Numbered from the stretch's first letter, positions 24,638 through 33,616 are shown. The stretch: 53,130 bases of DNA from Candidatus Choladousia intestinavium (GCA_018712785.1 DVGK01000117.1:1-53130), one strand, 5' to 3'. Notes: generated by a model from the sequence alone, not told the origin. Numbers and translations are program-made.

Positions 24638-26626
24638 ATGAACAAGATCAAAAAAAGATGGCTGGTCTGTGTGCTTGCGCTGGCAGCTCTGCTCTGCCCT
24701 GTACAGGTCTTGGCGGCAAGATCAGGCGCCTCCCTTACCATCGTCGCCAACGACAATGGAATCAAGGATCTGGGCCACGCCTTCCTTGTCATCACGAACA
24801 AGGGAGCCGGATCCATCTCCATAGGGCCCTATGTTTTAAAATCGGGCGAACAGGTTTCCCTGGGAATGCGCGACAGCTATTCAAAGCATCTGGCACATTC
24901 CGGAGGAGCATACTACAATGTAGAGGCTGTCTCCCCCGGGAATTACAAAAGTTTTGCTTATAAAACAATCTCCATCTCCTCTTCTGAGGCCGCGAAGATT
25001 GGACGGTATTTTCAGAAGAACAGCTATTACAGCAGTCTGGGGGACATTATGTTCCATAACTGCACGACCTTCGCTGTCCGCGCCTGGAACTTGGTGGCCC
25101 CGAACAAAGATCAGCTGGATGAGGATGCTGTGGATGAACCCTGGAAGCTGAAGGAACGAATCCGGAAAACCCCGGGCGCACGGATGGATCAGAATTTAAT
25201 TGGAAGCGTTCTGAAGAAAAAACAGAACGCCAACACCATCTACTACCTGAGCAAAGACGGCAAGGTCATCCCCTATCGTCCTCTGGGAACCAAACTAAAG
25301 ACCTGCAAAGTGACGGGCTGCAGTGAAATTAAGCTGACCTGGAGCGCGGTATCGGATAAAAGGATCAAAGGTCAGGATATGATTACCGGCTATAAGCTGT
25401 ACTATTCTACCAGCCCCGAAAAAGCTGCGTCCACGGTGACTATCATCGGAAAAAGCAAGACCTCCTATACGCTTCGAGGACTTATGCCCAACAAAACGTA
25501 TTATTTTAAACTGGCTACTTTATTTAAAAAACACGGTTATACAGCCACAGGCAGCGTCAGCTCGGTAAGAAAGGCTGTCACTAAAAACTGCAGGGTAAAG
25601 CTGAATAAAACAAAAGCAACTATTTCCATGCCAAAAACAAAGACCCTCCGGCTGACAGCCAAATCTACAGTCTCTCATTCCGGTTCCCTTCGCAAGGTGA
25701 TCTGGAGTTCCAGCAATACGAAGGTGGCAACTGTCAGCAGTAAAGGACTCGTAACCGGAAAGGGAAACGGAACCGCTTACATCACAGCAAAAATTCATGG
25801 AAAAACAGCCCGATGCAAAGTCACGGTAAAGAAGCCCTCCGTGACGCTGGATAAAAAAACGGCAGTACTGACCGTCGGAAAATCTTTCAGACTGAAAGCT
25901 AAAATTGTGGGAGCCAGCAAAAAGGCAGTCTATAAAAGCAGCAACTCCAAAATAGCCACCGTTACCCAGTCCGGAACGGTCAAGGCCAAGGCCCCCGGAA
26001 CGGTAACGATTAAAGTTTCCGCAAACGGCGTAAGCGCCTCCTGCAAGGTAACGGTACAGAAAGCTTCTATCCGGACAGAGCTTTCCGGATATCTGGGCAA
26101 GGACATCTCCGCCGCCCTGTCTCCGCAGAACCAGCATCGACACAGGGCCGGGACATGGGGTGTCTTTACGGATTATGATTATTTTCAATTCGGTGCCCAG
26201 CAGTACACACAGGACTGGAAAGAGACGTCCTTTTATTACAGCATCGCCTACGTCCGATTCGGAGTGCCTGCTGGAGGGAGAGTCATTAACGGTATAAAAA
26301 TCAGCGGTTATAATACAACGAAATATTCGGTTATGGGAGTCTACATCCGTATGAGTATGGATCAGGCAGAGAGTATGCTGCAGAAACAGGGCTGGCACAA
26401 ATGCACGGAGGCTGAGAAAAAAGCTTTGGGTATTAAAGGCCCCCGCAGTTCTTCTTCCTATGGAGCCGCAGACGAACGTTTTTTCACAAAGGGCGCCTAT
26501 ATGATCGCTATGTCCGACCTGAATTTTACAAACATCTTTGATCCTCACAATGTTCATGCGGTTCTTTACGGCAAAACGGCGGATTTGACTTCCATGTATA
26601 TGGATGATGGCTATATGTTAGAGTAA
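24638..26626 (+). CDS. Secreted protein: permuted papain-fold domain, FnIII, two Ig-like (Big2) domains, unknown C-terminal domain
   Basis: A 662-residue exported protein. A signal peptide (about 1-27, cut after VLA) is followed by a domain (about 30-160) with LGHAFLVI (His47) and MFHNCTTFA (Cys142). That order of His then Cys suggests a permuted NlpC/P60-like (LRAT-type) thiol hydrolase. Next come a fibronectin III-like domain (about 220-315) and two bacterial Ig-like group 2 domains (about 318-396 and 399-475, with SSNTKVATV and SSNSKIATV). A roughly 180-residue C-terminal region with many Tyr residues is unrecognised. No sortase motif or transmembrane tail is present; Lys-rich Ig domains may bind the wall. 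Expressed from its own promoter. Confidence 0.8.
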   Translation: MNKIKKRWLVCVLALAALLCPVQVLAARSGASLTIVANDNGIKDLGHAFLVITNKGAGSISIGPYVLKSGEQVSLGMRDSYSKHLAHSGGAYYNVEAVSPGNYKSFAYKTISISSSEAAKIGRYFQKNSYYSSLGDIMFHNCTTFAVRAWNLVAPNKDQLDEDAVDEPWKLKERIRKTPGARMDQNLIGSVLKKKQNANTIYYLSKDGKVIPYRPLGTKLKTCKVTGCSEIKLTWSAVSDKRIKGQDMITGYKLYYSTSPEKAASTVTIIGKSKTSYTLRGLMPNKTYYFKLATLFKKHGYTATGSVSSVRKAVTKNCRVKLNKTKATISMPKTKTLRLTAKSTVSHSGSLRKVIWSSSNTKVATVSSKGLVTGKGNGTAYITAKIHGKTARCKVTVKKPSVTLDKKTAVLTVGKSFRLKAKIVGASKKAVYKSSNSKIATVTQSGTVKAKAPGTVTIKVSANGVSASCKVTVQKASIRTELSGYLGKDISAALSPQNQHRHRAGTWGVFTDYDYFQFGAQQYTQDWKETSFYYSIAYVRFGVPAGGRVINGIKISGYNTTKYSVMGVYIRMSMDQAESMLQKQGWHKCTEAEKKALGIKGPRSSSSYGAADERFFTKGAYMIAMSDLNFTNIFDPHNVHAVLYGKTADLTSMYMDDGYMLE

Positions 26627-26652
26627 GCAAGAAAAAAGAAGCGAAAAACAAA

Positions 26653-26690
26653 ACAGGGGTGGAACAGAAAAACGCTGTTCCATCCCTGTT
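26653..26690. terminator. Bidirectional intrinsic terminator
   Basis: A stem of about 15 bp, 26653-26667 with 26675-26689, with T-runs on both sides, lies between the convergent Ig-like protein gene and the M18 aminopeptidase gene. Confidence 0.9.
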
Positions 26691-26768
26691 TTTTGGTATA
26701 TCCTAAATTTTCTAAACGCGCTCTGCAGACATTCTGAAGAGATATTTGAAAGGTATTCACCCTCTCTT

Positions 26769-28172
26769 CTACAGAGCCAGGAATGCCTGGTACCCTTTTT
26801 TTGCCTCATAGACATCCGCTTTGCTGGTCACTTCCATGGGCGCGTGCATATTCAGCACTGCTACGCCGCTGTCCACCACTTCCATACCGTACAGCGCCGT
26901 AATGTAGGCAATGGTTCCGCCTCCGCCCACATCGATCTTTCCAAGCTCCGCTGTCTGGAAGGTCACCCCGCTGCTGTCAAACACATTGCGAAGCTCCGCC
27001 AGATATTCCGCGTTCGCGTCGTTGCTGCCGCTCTTTCCTCTGGAGCCGGTGTATTTATTCAGCACCAGGCCTTTTCCGAAATACGCGGCGTTTCTCTTCT
27101 CAAAGAAAGCTGCATACAGTGGATCATAGGCAGCGCTTACATCGGAGGAAAGCATTTTGGAACGGCTTAAGCAGCGGCGCAGATCCAGCTCACTATAGGC
27201 GCCTGCGCACTCCATCAGTTCTGCCACTGTATTTTCAAAGAAACGGGACTGCATTCCCGTGGCTCCCACGCTTCCGATCTCCTCTTTGTCTACCAGTAGA
27301 CAGCAGCTTGTATACTTCTGTGGCTCTGCCTCCAGCATAGCTGCCAGAGATGTGTAGGCGCACACTCTGTCGTCCTGTCCGTAAGCCATAATCATGCTGC
27401 GGTCCAGACCGCAGTCCCTGGCCTTATCCGCCGGCACCACTTCAATCTCTGCGGAGAGGAAGTCTTCCTCCTCAATCTCATACTGATCCTTGAGAATCTT
27501 CAGGATCTGCTGTTTTACTTTTTCCTTGTCCTGAGCCTTCGCCTCATCTTCCTCTGCTTCTGCTGCCAGAGGACGGCTTCCTACCAGCACATCCAGGTTT
27601 TCTCCTTCAATCACCAGGCGGGCTTTTTTCTCCATCTGCTCACCGGCCAGATGAATCAGAAGGTCTGAGACAAATACTACGGGATCCTCTTCCTTTTCCC
27701 CGATACACAGCCCGACTTTCGTTCCATCCTTCTTCACCACCACTCCATGGAGAGCCAGGGGAATGGTCACCCACTGATATTTCTTGATTCCGCCGTAATA
27801 ATGAGTATCCAGATAGGCCAGTTCCGTATCCTCATACAGAGGATTCTGCTTAAGATCCAGTCTGGGAGAGTCAATATGAGCTCCCAGAATTCTCATTCCT
27901 TCCTTTAACGGCTCCTGTCCCATCCTGAAGAGAGCTATCATTTTATTCATGCAGATATTATAAACCTTATCGCCGGGCATAAGCTTTTTCCCGGAAGCCT
28001 GCACCTCCTGAAGACTCTGATAGCCTTTTTCTCTTGCCAGGCGTACGGTTTCCTCCACGCACTCCCGCTCTGTCTTTCCCTGATCCAGGTACTTTTTATA
28101 ATCTGCGCAGAGAGCTTCCAGTTCCTGAAGCTCTTCTTTTTTATATCCTGTCCATGCGTTTTCCCGTTTCAT
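26769..28172 (-). CDS. M18 family aminopeptidase
   Basis: A 467-residue zinc aminopeptidase of the aspartyl aminopeptidase-like M18 family, cleaving N-terminal residues from peptides in the cytosol. Metal and catalytic motifs are RILGAHIDSPRLDLK, LVDKEEIGSVGATG (catalytic Glu pair), MLSSDVSAAYDP and the C-terminal VLNMHAPMEVTSKADVYEA with the last His ligand. The ATG at 28170-28172 is preceded by AGGAGGATAAG. A 36-codon upstream frame extension is not supported. It lies 185 nt downstream of metG on the same strand. Confidence 0.93.
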   Translation of the reverse strand: MKRENAWTGYKKEELQELEALCADYKKYLDQGKTERECVEETVRLAREKGYQSLQEVQASGKKLMPGDKVYNICMNKMIALFRMGQEPLKEGMRILGAHIDSPRLDLKQNPLYEDTELAYLDTHYYGGIKKYQWVTIPLALHGVVVKKDGTKVGLCIGEKEEDPVVFVSDLLIHLAGEQMEKKARLVIEGENLDVLVGSRPLAAEAEEDEAKAQDKEKVKQQILKILKDQYEIEEEDFLSAEIEVVPADKARDCGLDRSMIMAYGQDDRVCAYTSLAAMLEAEPQKYTSCCLLVDKEEIGSVGATGMQSRFFENTVAELMECAGAYSELDLRRCLSRSKMLSSDVSAAYDPLYAAFFEKRNAAYFGKGLVLNKYTGSRGKSGSNDANAEYLAELRNVFDSSGVTFQTAELGKIDVGGGGTIAYITALYGMEVVDSGVAVLNMHAPMEVTSKADVYEAKKGYQAFLAL

Positions 28173-28357
28173 CTTATCCTCCTCGTCCGGGCCTGCCTTC
28201 AGGCAGATCCCCAGAGATTCGCGGCTTCTTGGATGCTGCTGTATACAGCCGCTAAGCTGCAAATCCCCTTTCTTTTTCATATTATTTCCGGCGCTGGCAG
28301 ACCGAACAGGCAGGACGCCCGGCCCGGCTTTACCTGCAGCCGACAGTTTCCAATTTC

Positions 28358-30319
28358 TCAGCAGATCTCTGCTCCGGAGGGCATCTTCTTCTCCGGAACC
28401 ATCAGGGAAAGCTCTCCCTTTTCGTCTTCCGCGCAGAGAAGCATTCCCTCAGAAAGAACCCCTGCCAGCTTGGCCGGCTTCAGATTCACCAGTACCATTA
28501 CCTTTTTGCCCACCATCTCTTCCGGCGTATAGTGAGCTTTGATACCGGACACAATCTGCTTTACCTGACTTCCGATCTTCACCTGAGAGCAGAGAAGCTT
28601 CTTTGATTTCTTCACAGCCTCACAGGAGATAATCTCACCCACCTGGAACTGCAGCTTCTCAAAATCTTCAAAAGTAATCTCCGCTTTCGGCTCCAGATCG
28701 ATTCCCGGCTCCTCTTCCTTCTGAGGCGCGGCTTCTTCCTCTGCTTTTCCATGGCGTTCCTCAACCTTTGCCATAACCTCCTTCAGATCCAGCCTTGCAA
28801 ACAGGATCTCCGGCTTCTCCGTTACTTTGTTCCCGGAGGGATACAGGCCGTAGGTCTTCATCTCTTCCAGAGAACGGTCTGATGCGTGAAGCTGTTCCAG
28901 AATCCTTTCTGAGGTTTTCGGCATGAAAGCCTTCAGCAGGGAAGCGCCGATGCTGATGCACTCTGTCAGGTTATAGAGCACCTCCGCCAGACGGTCTTTC
29001 TTTGTCTCATCCTTGGCCAGGGCCCAGGGCATAGTCTCATCAATATATTTGTTGCACCGTTTAAACAGTGTGAAAATCTCTGTAATGGCATCCGCCACCC
29101 GAAGCTCATCCATCTTGGCGGACACTCTTCCCGGAACCGTCAGGGCCAGCTCTTTCAGCTCCTGATCCACAGGCTCCTGTACATCGGTGCGGGAAACCGT
29201 TCCTCCGAAATACTTATTGGTCATGGAAATAGTCCGGTTCACCAGATTTCCAAGAGTGTTGGCCAGATCCGAATTCAGCCGCTCCACCATCAGCTCCCAG
29301 GAGATGACTCCGTCGTTTTCAAAGGGCATTTCATGAAGTACGAAATAGCGCACCGCGTCCACTCCGAAGAATTCAGCCAGCTCATCCGCATACAGCACGT
29401 TTCCCTTGGATTTGCTCATTTTCCCGTCTCCCTGAAGCAGCCACGGATGTCCGAAGATCTGCTTTGGAAGAGGCAGCCCAAGAGCCATAAGGAAGATGGG
29501 CCAGTAGATCGTATGGAAACGGATAATATCCTTCCCGATCAGGTGAAGATCCGCAGGCCAGAGCTTCCCAAACTGCTCCGTACTGCTGCCGTCACAGTCA
29601 TAGCCGATTCCGGTAATATAGTTGGTCAGAGCATCCAGCCACACGTATGTCACATGCTTTGGATCGAAGGTTACCGGAATTCCCCATTTAAAGGAAGTTC
29701 TGGAAACGCAGAGATCCTGAAGCCCCGGAAGAAGAAAGTTGTTCATCATCTCATTCTTCCGGGACACCGGCTGGATAAATTCCGGATGAGTATTGATATG
29801 CTCAATGAGCCGGTCCGCATATTTACTCATTCTAAAGAAATACGCTTCCTCTTTGGCAGGGGTCACTTCCCGTCCGCAGTCCGGACATTTTCCATCCACC
29901 AGCTGGGACTCTGTAAAGAAGGATTCGCAGGGGGTGCAGTAAAGCCCCTCATAGTATCCTTTATAAATATCTCCCTGGTCATACAGCTTCTTAAAAATCT
30001 TCTGAACCTGGGCCTCATGATCCGCGTCTGTGGTACGGATGAATTTATCATAGGAGGTATCCATCAGATCCCAGATCCTCTTGATCTCGGAAGCCACGCC
30101 GTCCACAAACTCCTTGGGAGTCACCCCGGCTTCCTGGGCCTTCAGCTCAATTTTCTGTCCGTGCTCGTCGGTACCCGTCTGGAAAAAGACATCGTACCCC
30201 TGCATCCTTTTGTACCGGGCGATGCTGTCCGCCAGCACGATCTCATACGTATTTCCAATATGAGGCTTGCCCGATGTGTAGGCTATGGCCGTAGTTAAAT
30301 AATATTTTGGTTTGCTCAT
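28358..30319 (-). CDS. metG: Methionyl-tRNA synthetase
   Basis: Charges tRNA-Met with methionine. A 653-residue class I synthetase. It shows AIAYTSGKPHIGNTYE (HIGH-type motif), a zinc region with CTPCESFF and CPDCGREV, and KMSKSKGNVLYADEL (KMSKS motif). A C-terminal tRNA-binding (EMAP/Trbp111) domain is seen as FQVGEIISCEAVKKSKKLL. The ATG at 30317-30319 sits at good distance from GGGAG. The frame stays open for another 140 codons upstream, but that stretch is a repeat plus leader RNA. Transcription is likely controlled by the T-box at 30621-30935. Confidence 0.96.
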   Translation of the reverse strand: MSKPKYYLTTAIAYTSGKPHIGNTYEIVLADSIARYKRMQGYDVFFQTGTDEHGQKIELKAQEAGVTPKEFVDGVASEIKRIWDLMDTSYDKFIRTTDADHEAQVQKIFKKLYDQGDIYKGYYEGLYCTPCESFFTESQLVDGKCPDCGREVTPAKEEAYFFRMSKYADRLIEHINTHPEFIQPVSRKNEMMNNFLLPGLQDLCVSRTSFKWGIPVTFDPKHVTYVWLDALTNYITGIGYDCDGSSTEQFGKLWPADLHLIGKDIIRFHTIYWPIFLMALGLPLPKQIFGHPWLLQGDGKMSKSKGNVLYADELAEFFGVDAVRYFVLHEMPFENDGVISWELMVERLNSDLANTLGNLVNRTISMTNKYFGGTVSRTDVQEPVDQELKELALTVPGRVSAKMDELRVADAITEIFTLFKRCNKYIDETMPWALAKDETKKDRLAEVLYNLTECISIGASLLKAFMPKTSERILEQLHASDRSLEEMKTYGLYPSGNKVTEKPEILFARLDLKEVMAKVEERHGKAEEEAAPQKEEEPGIDLEPKAEITFEDFEKLQFQVGEIISCEAVKKSKKLLCSQVKIGSQVKQIVSGIKAHYTPEEMVGKKVMVLVNLKPAKLAGVLSEGMLLCAEDEKGELSLMVPEKKMPSGAEIC

Positions 30320-30384
30320 TCTCATTCTCCCTTCATATCTTTTCTTAACTTGAAGAACCCTCTGCTGCCATGAACCGCAAGGCG

Positions 30385-30480
30385 AAAAATCTCTTATTGC
30401 GGCATGCGCATCCTGTCCCGAAAGCTTTCTCATAGAACAACAGAAAACACGCTCCGTCAGTTTTCTATTGTCATGAGTCA
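30385..30480 (-). repeat. Terminator-linked palindromic repeat, copy B (longest)
   Basis: On the minus strand it begins TTTTTGACTCATGACAATAG, continues to GGAGCGTGTTTTCTGTTGTT, and then AAGCTTTCGGGACAGGATGC. The first 50 nt align with copies at 13681 and 52849; the part after GTTGTT also resembles copy C, including a GCGCATGCCGC-like block. It lies between the metG T-box terminator and the metG start. Confidence 0.6.
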
Positions 30481-30513
30481 AAAACCCCGCAGTAGAGCTA
30501 CGGGGTTTTTGAC
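30477..30513. terminator. Perfect bidirectional terminator hairpin between T-box and metG
   Basis: A perfect 13-bp inverted repeat, GTCAAAAACCCCG (30477-30489) and CGGGGTTTTTGAC (30501-30513), has an 11-nt loop and T5 in the 3' arm on either strand. It lies between the T-box terminator and metG, where a second terminator is not expected. Confidence 0.8.
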
Positions 30514-30620
30514 CCTCGCGGCAGTCGCCAAATGGACATGCAAGCACAAGGTGAATTGCCGCTTGCGGCAAGAGAAAGCAGCCTGGGCTGTGTCCGCTTG
30601 GCTCGTTGCTCGCGGGAATT

Positions 30621-30935
30621 AAAAATCCCGCCTTCCTGCCGGCGCTGCCAGCCAGAAGACGGGTTTCCCCCGTGTTACCACTTCTCTTTATCCGCGCCTC
30701 ACAGCACGGACCTCTGCAGGTATTTGACCGCCGTTTAAAATCCACGGCTTTTCAATACCCTTCCGCTGTAACAGGCGGAGCCCGTAGCATCCTTACCGGT
30801 AATCCCGGCTTGAACGCTCCCCTCCGGAGCCATCTTCTGCCGGCTCTCCCGTATCCCCTCTCACCTGGCGGGAATTCTCTGTAACAGTACCTTCCGGCAT
30901 ACTCTTTCCTTCACTGGGTTTCCAATTTCTTCTAC
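30621..30935 (-). promoter_or_regulatory. T-box riboswitch leader of metG
   Basis: On the minus strand the leader carries the T-box AAGTGGTAACACGGG (about 30669-30683). It is flanked by an antiterminator A1 helix, AGAAG with CTTCT, and an ACGGG/CCCGT A2 helix. It ends in a competing 17-bp terminator stem (30627-30643 with 30647-30663) followed by ATTTTT. The bulge TGGT would pair with an ACCA tRNA end, as for tRNA-Met. Upstream are TGTTACAGCGG and AGAGA elements typical of the linker and stem I. Two ATG triplets in stem I could be the Met specifier; which one is uncertain. Uncharged tRNA-Met should allow readthrough to metG. Confidence 0.8.
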
Positions 30936-30942
30936 GTGTAAA

Positions 30943-30970
30943 CTTATCACAGTTCTCTAATCTTTGTCAA
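30943..30970 (-). promoter_or_regulatory. Promoter of the metG T-box leader
   Basis: Minus-strand consensus -35 TTGACA (30965-30970) and extended -10 TGTGATAAG (GATAAG at 30943-30948) with 16-bp spacing. Confidence 0.65.
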
Positions 30971-31000
30971 GGCTTATGCCTCTCCATCAGCCGGTAACCG

Positions 31001-31029
31001 TTGACATTTTTCTTTAAAATCTTTAATAT
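31001..31029 (+). promoter_or_regulatory. Promoter of the sigma factor gene
   Basis: Plus-strand consensus -35 TTGACA (31001-31006) and -10 TAATAT (31024-31029) with 17-bp spacing. The leader to the ATG is about 180 nt and contains no recognised riboswitch. Confidence 0.6.
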
Positions 31030-31219
31030 TAAATTACAGTATGAAAAATCGTATCCTGAAAGGAGGATTCCAGGCCAGTTTCCCTGCTTACCTTTTCATC
31101 TGGTGACGGGACAGAAAGGATGCCCTAAGCCTTTTTGTACCATTGGTCACCCTTTACAAAAGAGAAGGCAGTATGCCGTCCCTGAAATGATGCTGCTATC
31201 GCGCAGCAGAGGAGGGAAC

Positions 31220-31756
31220 ATGAAGAACAAAAGATTTGAAGAGTGCTTTCAGCAGTACAGCCATGTGGTTATAAAAATGGCGGCCGGCAAAACCGGCAGT
31301 GTTCAGACTGCCCAGGAGATCTGCCAGCAGGTTTTCCTCGCCTTTTATAAAAACATGGAGAAAATCGACAGGGATCTGGAAAAGGCCTGGCTGTTCAGAG
31401 CCGCCCAGAACGCTGTGATTGATTATTACAGAAGGTCCAGCACCCAAAGGGAGGTGGTCACCGGATACTGCTCCTATCAGGAGACCAGCGCATGTCCTTC
31501 TGAAGAAAGCATTGCTTTGTACGAAGAGAAAATGTTTCACCGTGAATTTATGGAAAGAATTTTAAGTGAAGTCAGCCGTGTAAACCAGATGTGGTACCAG
31601 GTTCTCGTGCTGGTCTGCGTAGAAGGGCTGTCCCATCAGGAGACAGCCAGGGAATTGAAGATTTCCCTTCCCGTTCTCCGGGCCCGTCTATTTCGGGCAA
31701 GAGATTATGTCCGAAAACACTTCGGGCAGGAATACAAAGAGCTTCAGGGCAGATAG
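31220..31756 (+). CDS. Sigma-70 family RNA polymerase sigma factor (ECF-like)
   Basis: A 178-residue protein with a region 2 segment (QEICQQVFLAFYKNMEKIDR, then KAWLFRAAQNAVIDYYRRSS) and a region 4 helix-turn-helix (VLVCVEGLSHQETARELKIS). Regions 1 and 3 are missing, as in extracytoplasmic-function sigma factors, so it would redirect RNA polymerase to a small regulon. The ATG at 31220 follows GGAGGG; the frame is open 73 codons further upstream but overlaps the promoter. No anti-sigma gene is next to it; the following gene encodes a peptidase-like protein after a terminator. Confidence 0.85.
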   Translation: MKNKRFEECFQQYSHVVIKMAAGKTGSVQTAQEICQQVFLAFYKNMEKIDRDLEKAWLFRAAQNAVIDYYRRSSTQREVVTGYCSYQETSACPSEESIALYEEKMFHREFMERILSEVSRVNQMWYQVLVLVCVEGLSHQETARELKISLPVLRARLFRARDYVRKHFGQEYKELQGR

Positions 31757-31769
31757 CCCCTCTCTCCGG

Positions 31770-31795
31770 GCCTGTGCCGTTTGGCACAGGCTCTT
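31770..31795 (+). terminator. Intrinsic terminator after the sigma factor gene
   Basis: A perfect 9-bp stem GCCTGTGCC-GTTT-GGCACAGGC (31770-31791) is followed by TCTTTCTTTGTCTT. Confidence 0.8.
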
Positions 31796-31858
31796 TCTTT
31801 GTCTTATTCTCCCTTTCTGCCGCATATAATATCCCAAGCATTCTTTTGGAGCACCTAT

Positions 31859-33616
31859 ATGCCTGCTTTTCCATCCAAGTTTTCCTCCCGCAGATGCCGT
31901 CTCCTTTTTCTCCTTGCACTGACTCTGCTGGGCGCCTCAGCCTTGCTGTTTTTCGGCGTTTTCCGCTCCGAAGACAGTAAGTTCCGGTCCTTCGCGCAGG
32001 AAGTCTTCGCCAGGGAGCTGTCCGGAAATACGCTCAATCTTCACTATACCGTGGCGGATGCCGCCTCCTACGGACTGGAGGATTCTCCTGTGACCTTAGG
32101 CTCATCCAGTCCCGACAGCCGCCGCCAGAGTCTGTCTATTCTGGAAAATTACCGCAGAAGTCTGGAGAATTTTTCTTATGAAAAGCTTTCCTCCTCCAGC
32201 CAGCTGACCTATGACATCTTTCGCGATTACCTTGACACAGAGCTGGCTGCCGGTTCTATGTACTTATATGAGGAGCCCCTGGGCCCCACGCTGGGAATCC
32301 AGGCGCAGCTGCCCATCCTTTTTGCCGAATATAAATTCCGCATTAAAAAGGATATTGAAGACTATCTTCAGCTTTTATCCCAGGTCCCGGATTATTTTTC
32401 CTCTATTTTGTCTTTTGAGCAGGAAAAATCCAGAAACGGACTGTTTATGAGCGATGATACGGCGGACCGGATCATTGCTCAGTGCCGGGAATTCACTGCA
32501 GATCCTGAAAGCAACTACCTTCTGGAAATTTTCAATGAAAAAATTCAGGGAATTTCCAATCTCTCGGAGGATGAAAAAATTGATTATCAGACAAGAAACG
32601 CTTCTATTCTCACCAGCCTTGTGATTCCCGCCTATGAAGAGCTTGCCGATGGCCTGGCCTCTCTCAAAGGCACAGGTACGAATACCATGGGCCTGTACTA
32701 CTGGCCTCTGGGTAAGGATTACTACGAATATCTGGTAAAGAGCTGCGTGGGAGACAGCCGTTCCATTGCCGACATTGAGGAGGCCGTAAAGACTCAGATG
32801 GTAGAGGATTATGGAGCCATTGTAAATCTGATCCGTGAAAACAGCGGCAGCCTTGAGACAGAGAGCACCCCTTCTTCTGAAACGCTCTCCGTTCCGGAAG
32901 AAATGCTGGAGGATCTCCGTGGAAAGATCGTGAAGGATTTTCCTCTTCCTCCTCAGGTTCAGTATCAGGTAAAGTATGTCCACGATTCCCTTCAGGAATA
33001 TTTAAGCCCAGCCTTTTACCTGACTCCCTGCATTGACGACTACCGGAACAATGTGATCTATATTAACCCTGCCGGAAATTATGAAGGGCTTGATCTGTAT
33101 ACGACCCTGGCCCATGAAGGATATCCCGGCCACCTCTATCAGTCCGTATACTTTGAGTCCTCCTCCCCGGATCTTCTGCGCAGTCTTTTGGGGCCGGACG
33201 GATATACAGAAGGATGGGCTACCTATGTAGAAATGTATTCTTTTTCTCTGTGGGAAGGAGATCCGGCGCAGACCGCTCTGGCTCAGAAAAACCGTTCTTT
33301 CACCCTCGGTCTGGCTTCCTTGCTGGACATCGGAATCCACTACCGTGGATATACCAGAGAGGACGCGGCCCAGTTTCTGAAACAGCTCGGCTTCAGCCAG
33401 GAGACGGCCGCCTCCTTATATGACAGCATTCTGGAATCTCCGGCCAATTACCTGCAGTACTATGTAGGCTGCCTGAACTTCTATGATCTCAGAGACTACG
33501 CCATGGAACTGATGGGAGACAGCTTTTCTCTGAAAAGCTTCCACCAGGCAGTTCTGGAAGCCGGTCCCGCGCCCTTTTCAATCCTGAAAAAATACCTGTC
33601 TGAAAATCTTGGATAG
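31859..33616 (+). CDS. DUF885 family membrane-anchored metallopeptidase-like protein
   Basis: A 585-residue protein with one N-terminal membrane segment (about residues 13-34) and a large extracytoplasmic DUF885 domain. The domain has TLAHEGYPGHLYQ, an HExxxGH-like zinc site, plus a downstream EGWATYVEMY segment supplying a Glu. DUF885 proteins are related to M2/M32-like gluzincin peptidases; their substrates are largely unknown. The ATG at 31859 follows GGAG at 7 nt. A longer frame from 31781 starts inside the preceding terminator, so it was rejected. The next gene is convergent. Confidence 0.88.
   Translation: MPAFPSKFSSRRCRLLFLLALTLLGASALLFFGVFRSEDSKFRSFAQEVFARELSGNTLNLHYTVADAASYGLEDSPVTLGSSSPDSRRQSLSILENYRRSLENFSYEKLSSSSQLTYDIFRDYLDTELAAGSMYLYEEPLGPTLGIQAQLPILFAEYKFRIKKDIEDYLQLLSQVPDYFSSILSFEQEKSRNGLFMSDDTADRIIAQCREFTADPESNYLLEIFNEKIQGISNLSEDEKIDYQTRNASILTSLVIPAYEELADGLASLKGTGTNTMGLYYWPLGKDYYEYLVKSCVGDSRSIADIEEAVKTQMVEDYGAIVNLIRENSGSLETESTPSSETLSVPEEMLEDLRGKIVKDFPLPPQVQYQVKYVHDSLQEYLSPAFYLTPCIDDYRNNVIYINPAGNYEGLDLYTTLAHEGYPGHLYQSVYFESSSPDLLRSLLGPDGYTEGWATYVEMYSFSLWEGDPAQTALAQKNRSFTLGLASLLDIGIHYRGYTREDAAQFLKQLGFSQETAASLYDSILESPANYLQYYVGCLNFYDLRDYAMELMGDSFSLKSFHQAVLEAGPAPFSILKKYLSENLG

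Noticed and set aside
25520-26557. A 345-codon open frame antisense to the Ig-like protein
   Set aside because: Low-complexity shadow of the repetitive Ser/Lys-rich coding strand; no recognisable domain or ribosome site.
29333-30298. A 321-codon open frame antisense to metG
   Set aside because: It is the complement of a confidently coding synthetase frame, shows no domain, and has no ribosome site worth noting.
30320-30745. Open frame extending metG upstream by about 140 codons
   Set aside because: The segment contains the T-box terminator region, a perfect terminator hairpin and a dispersed repeat. The ribosome site GGGAG is correctly spaced for the ATG at 30319 and the synthetase start motif begins there.
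31781-31858. Longer DUF885 start at 31781
   Set aside because: It would begin inside the stem-loop of the sigma gene terminator; the ATG at 31859 has GGAG at 7 nt and is followed directly by the membrane segment.
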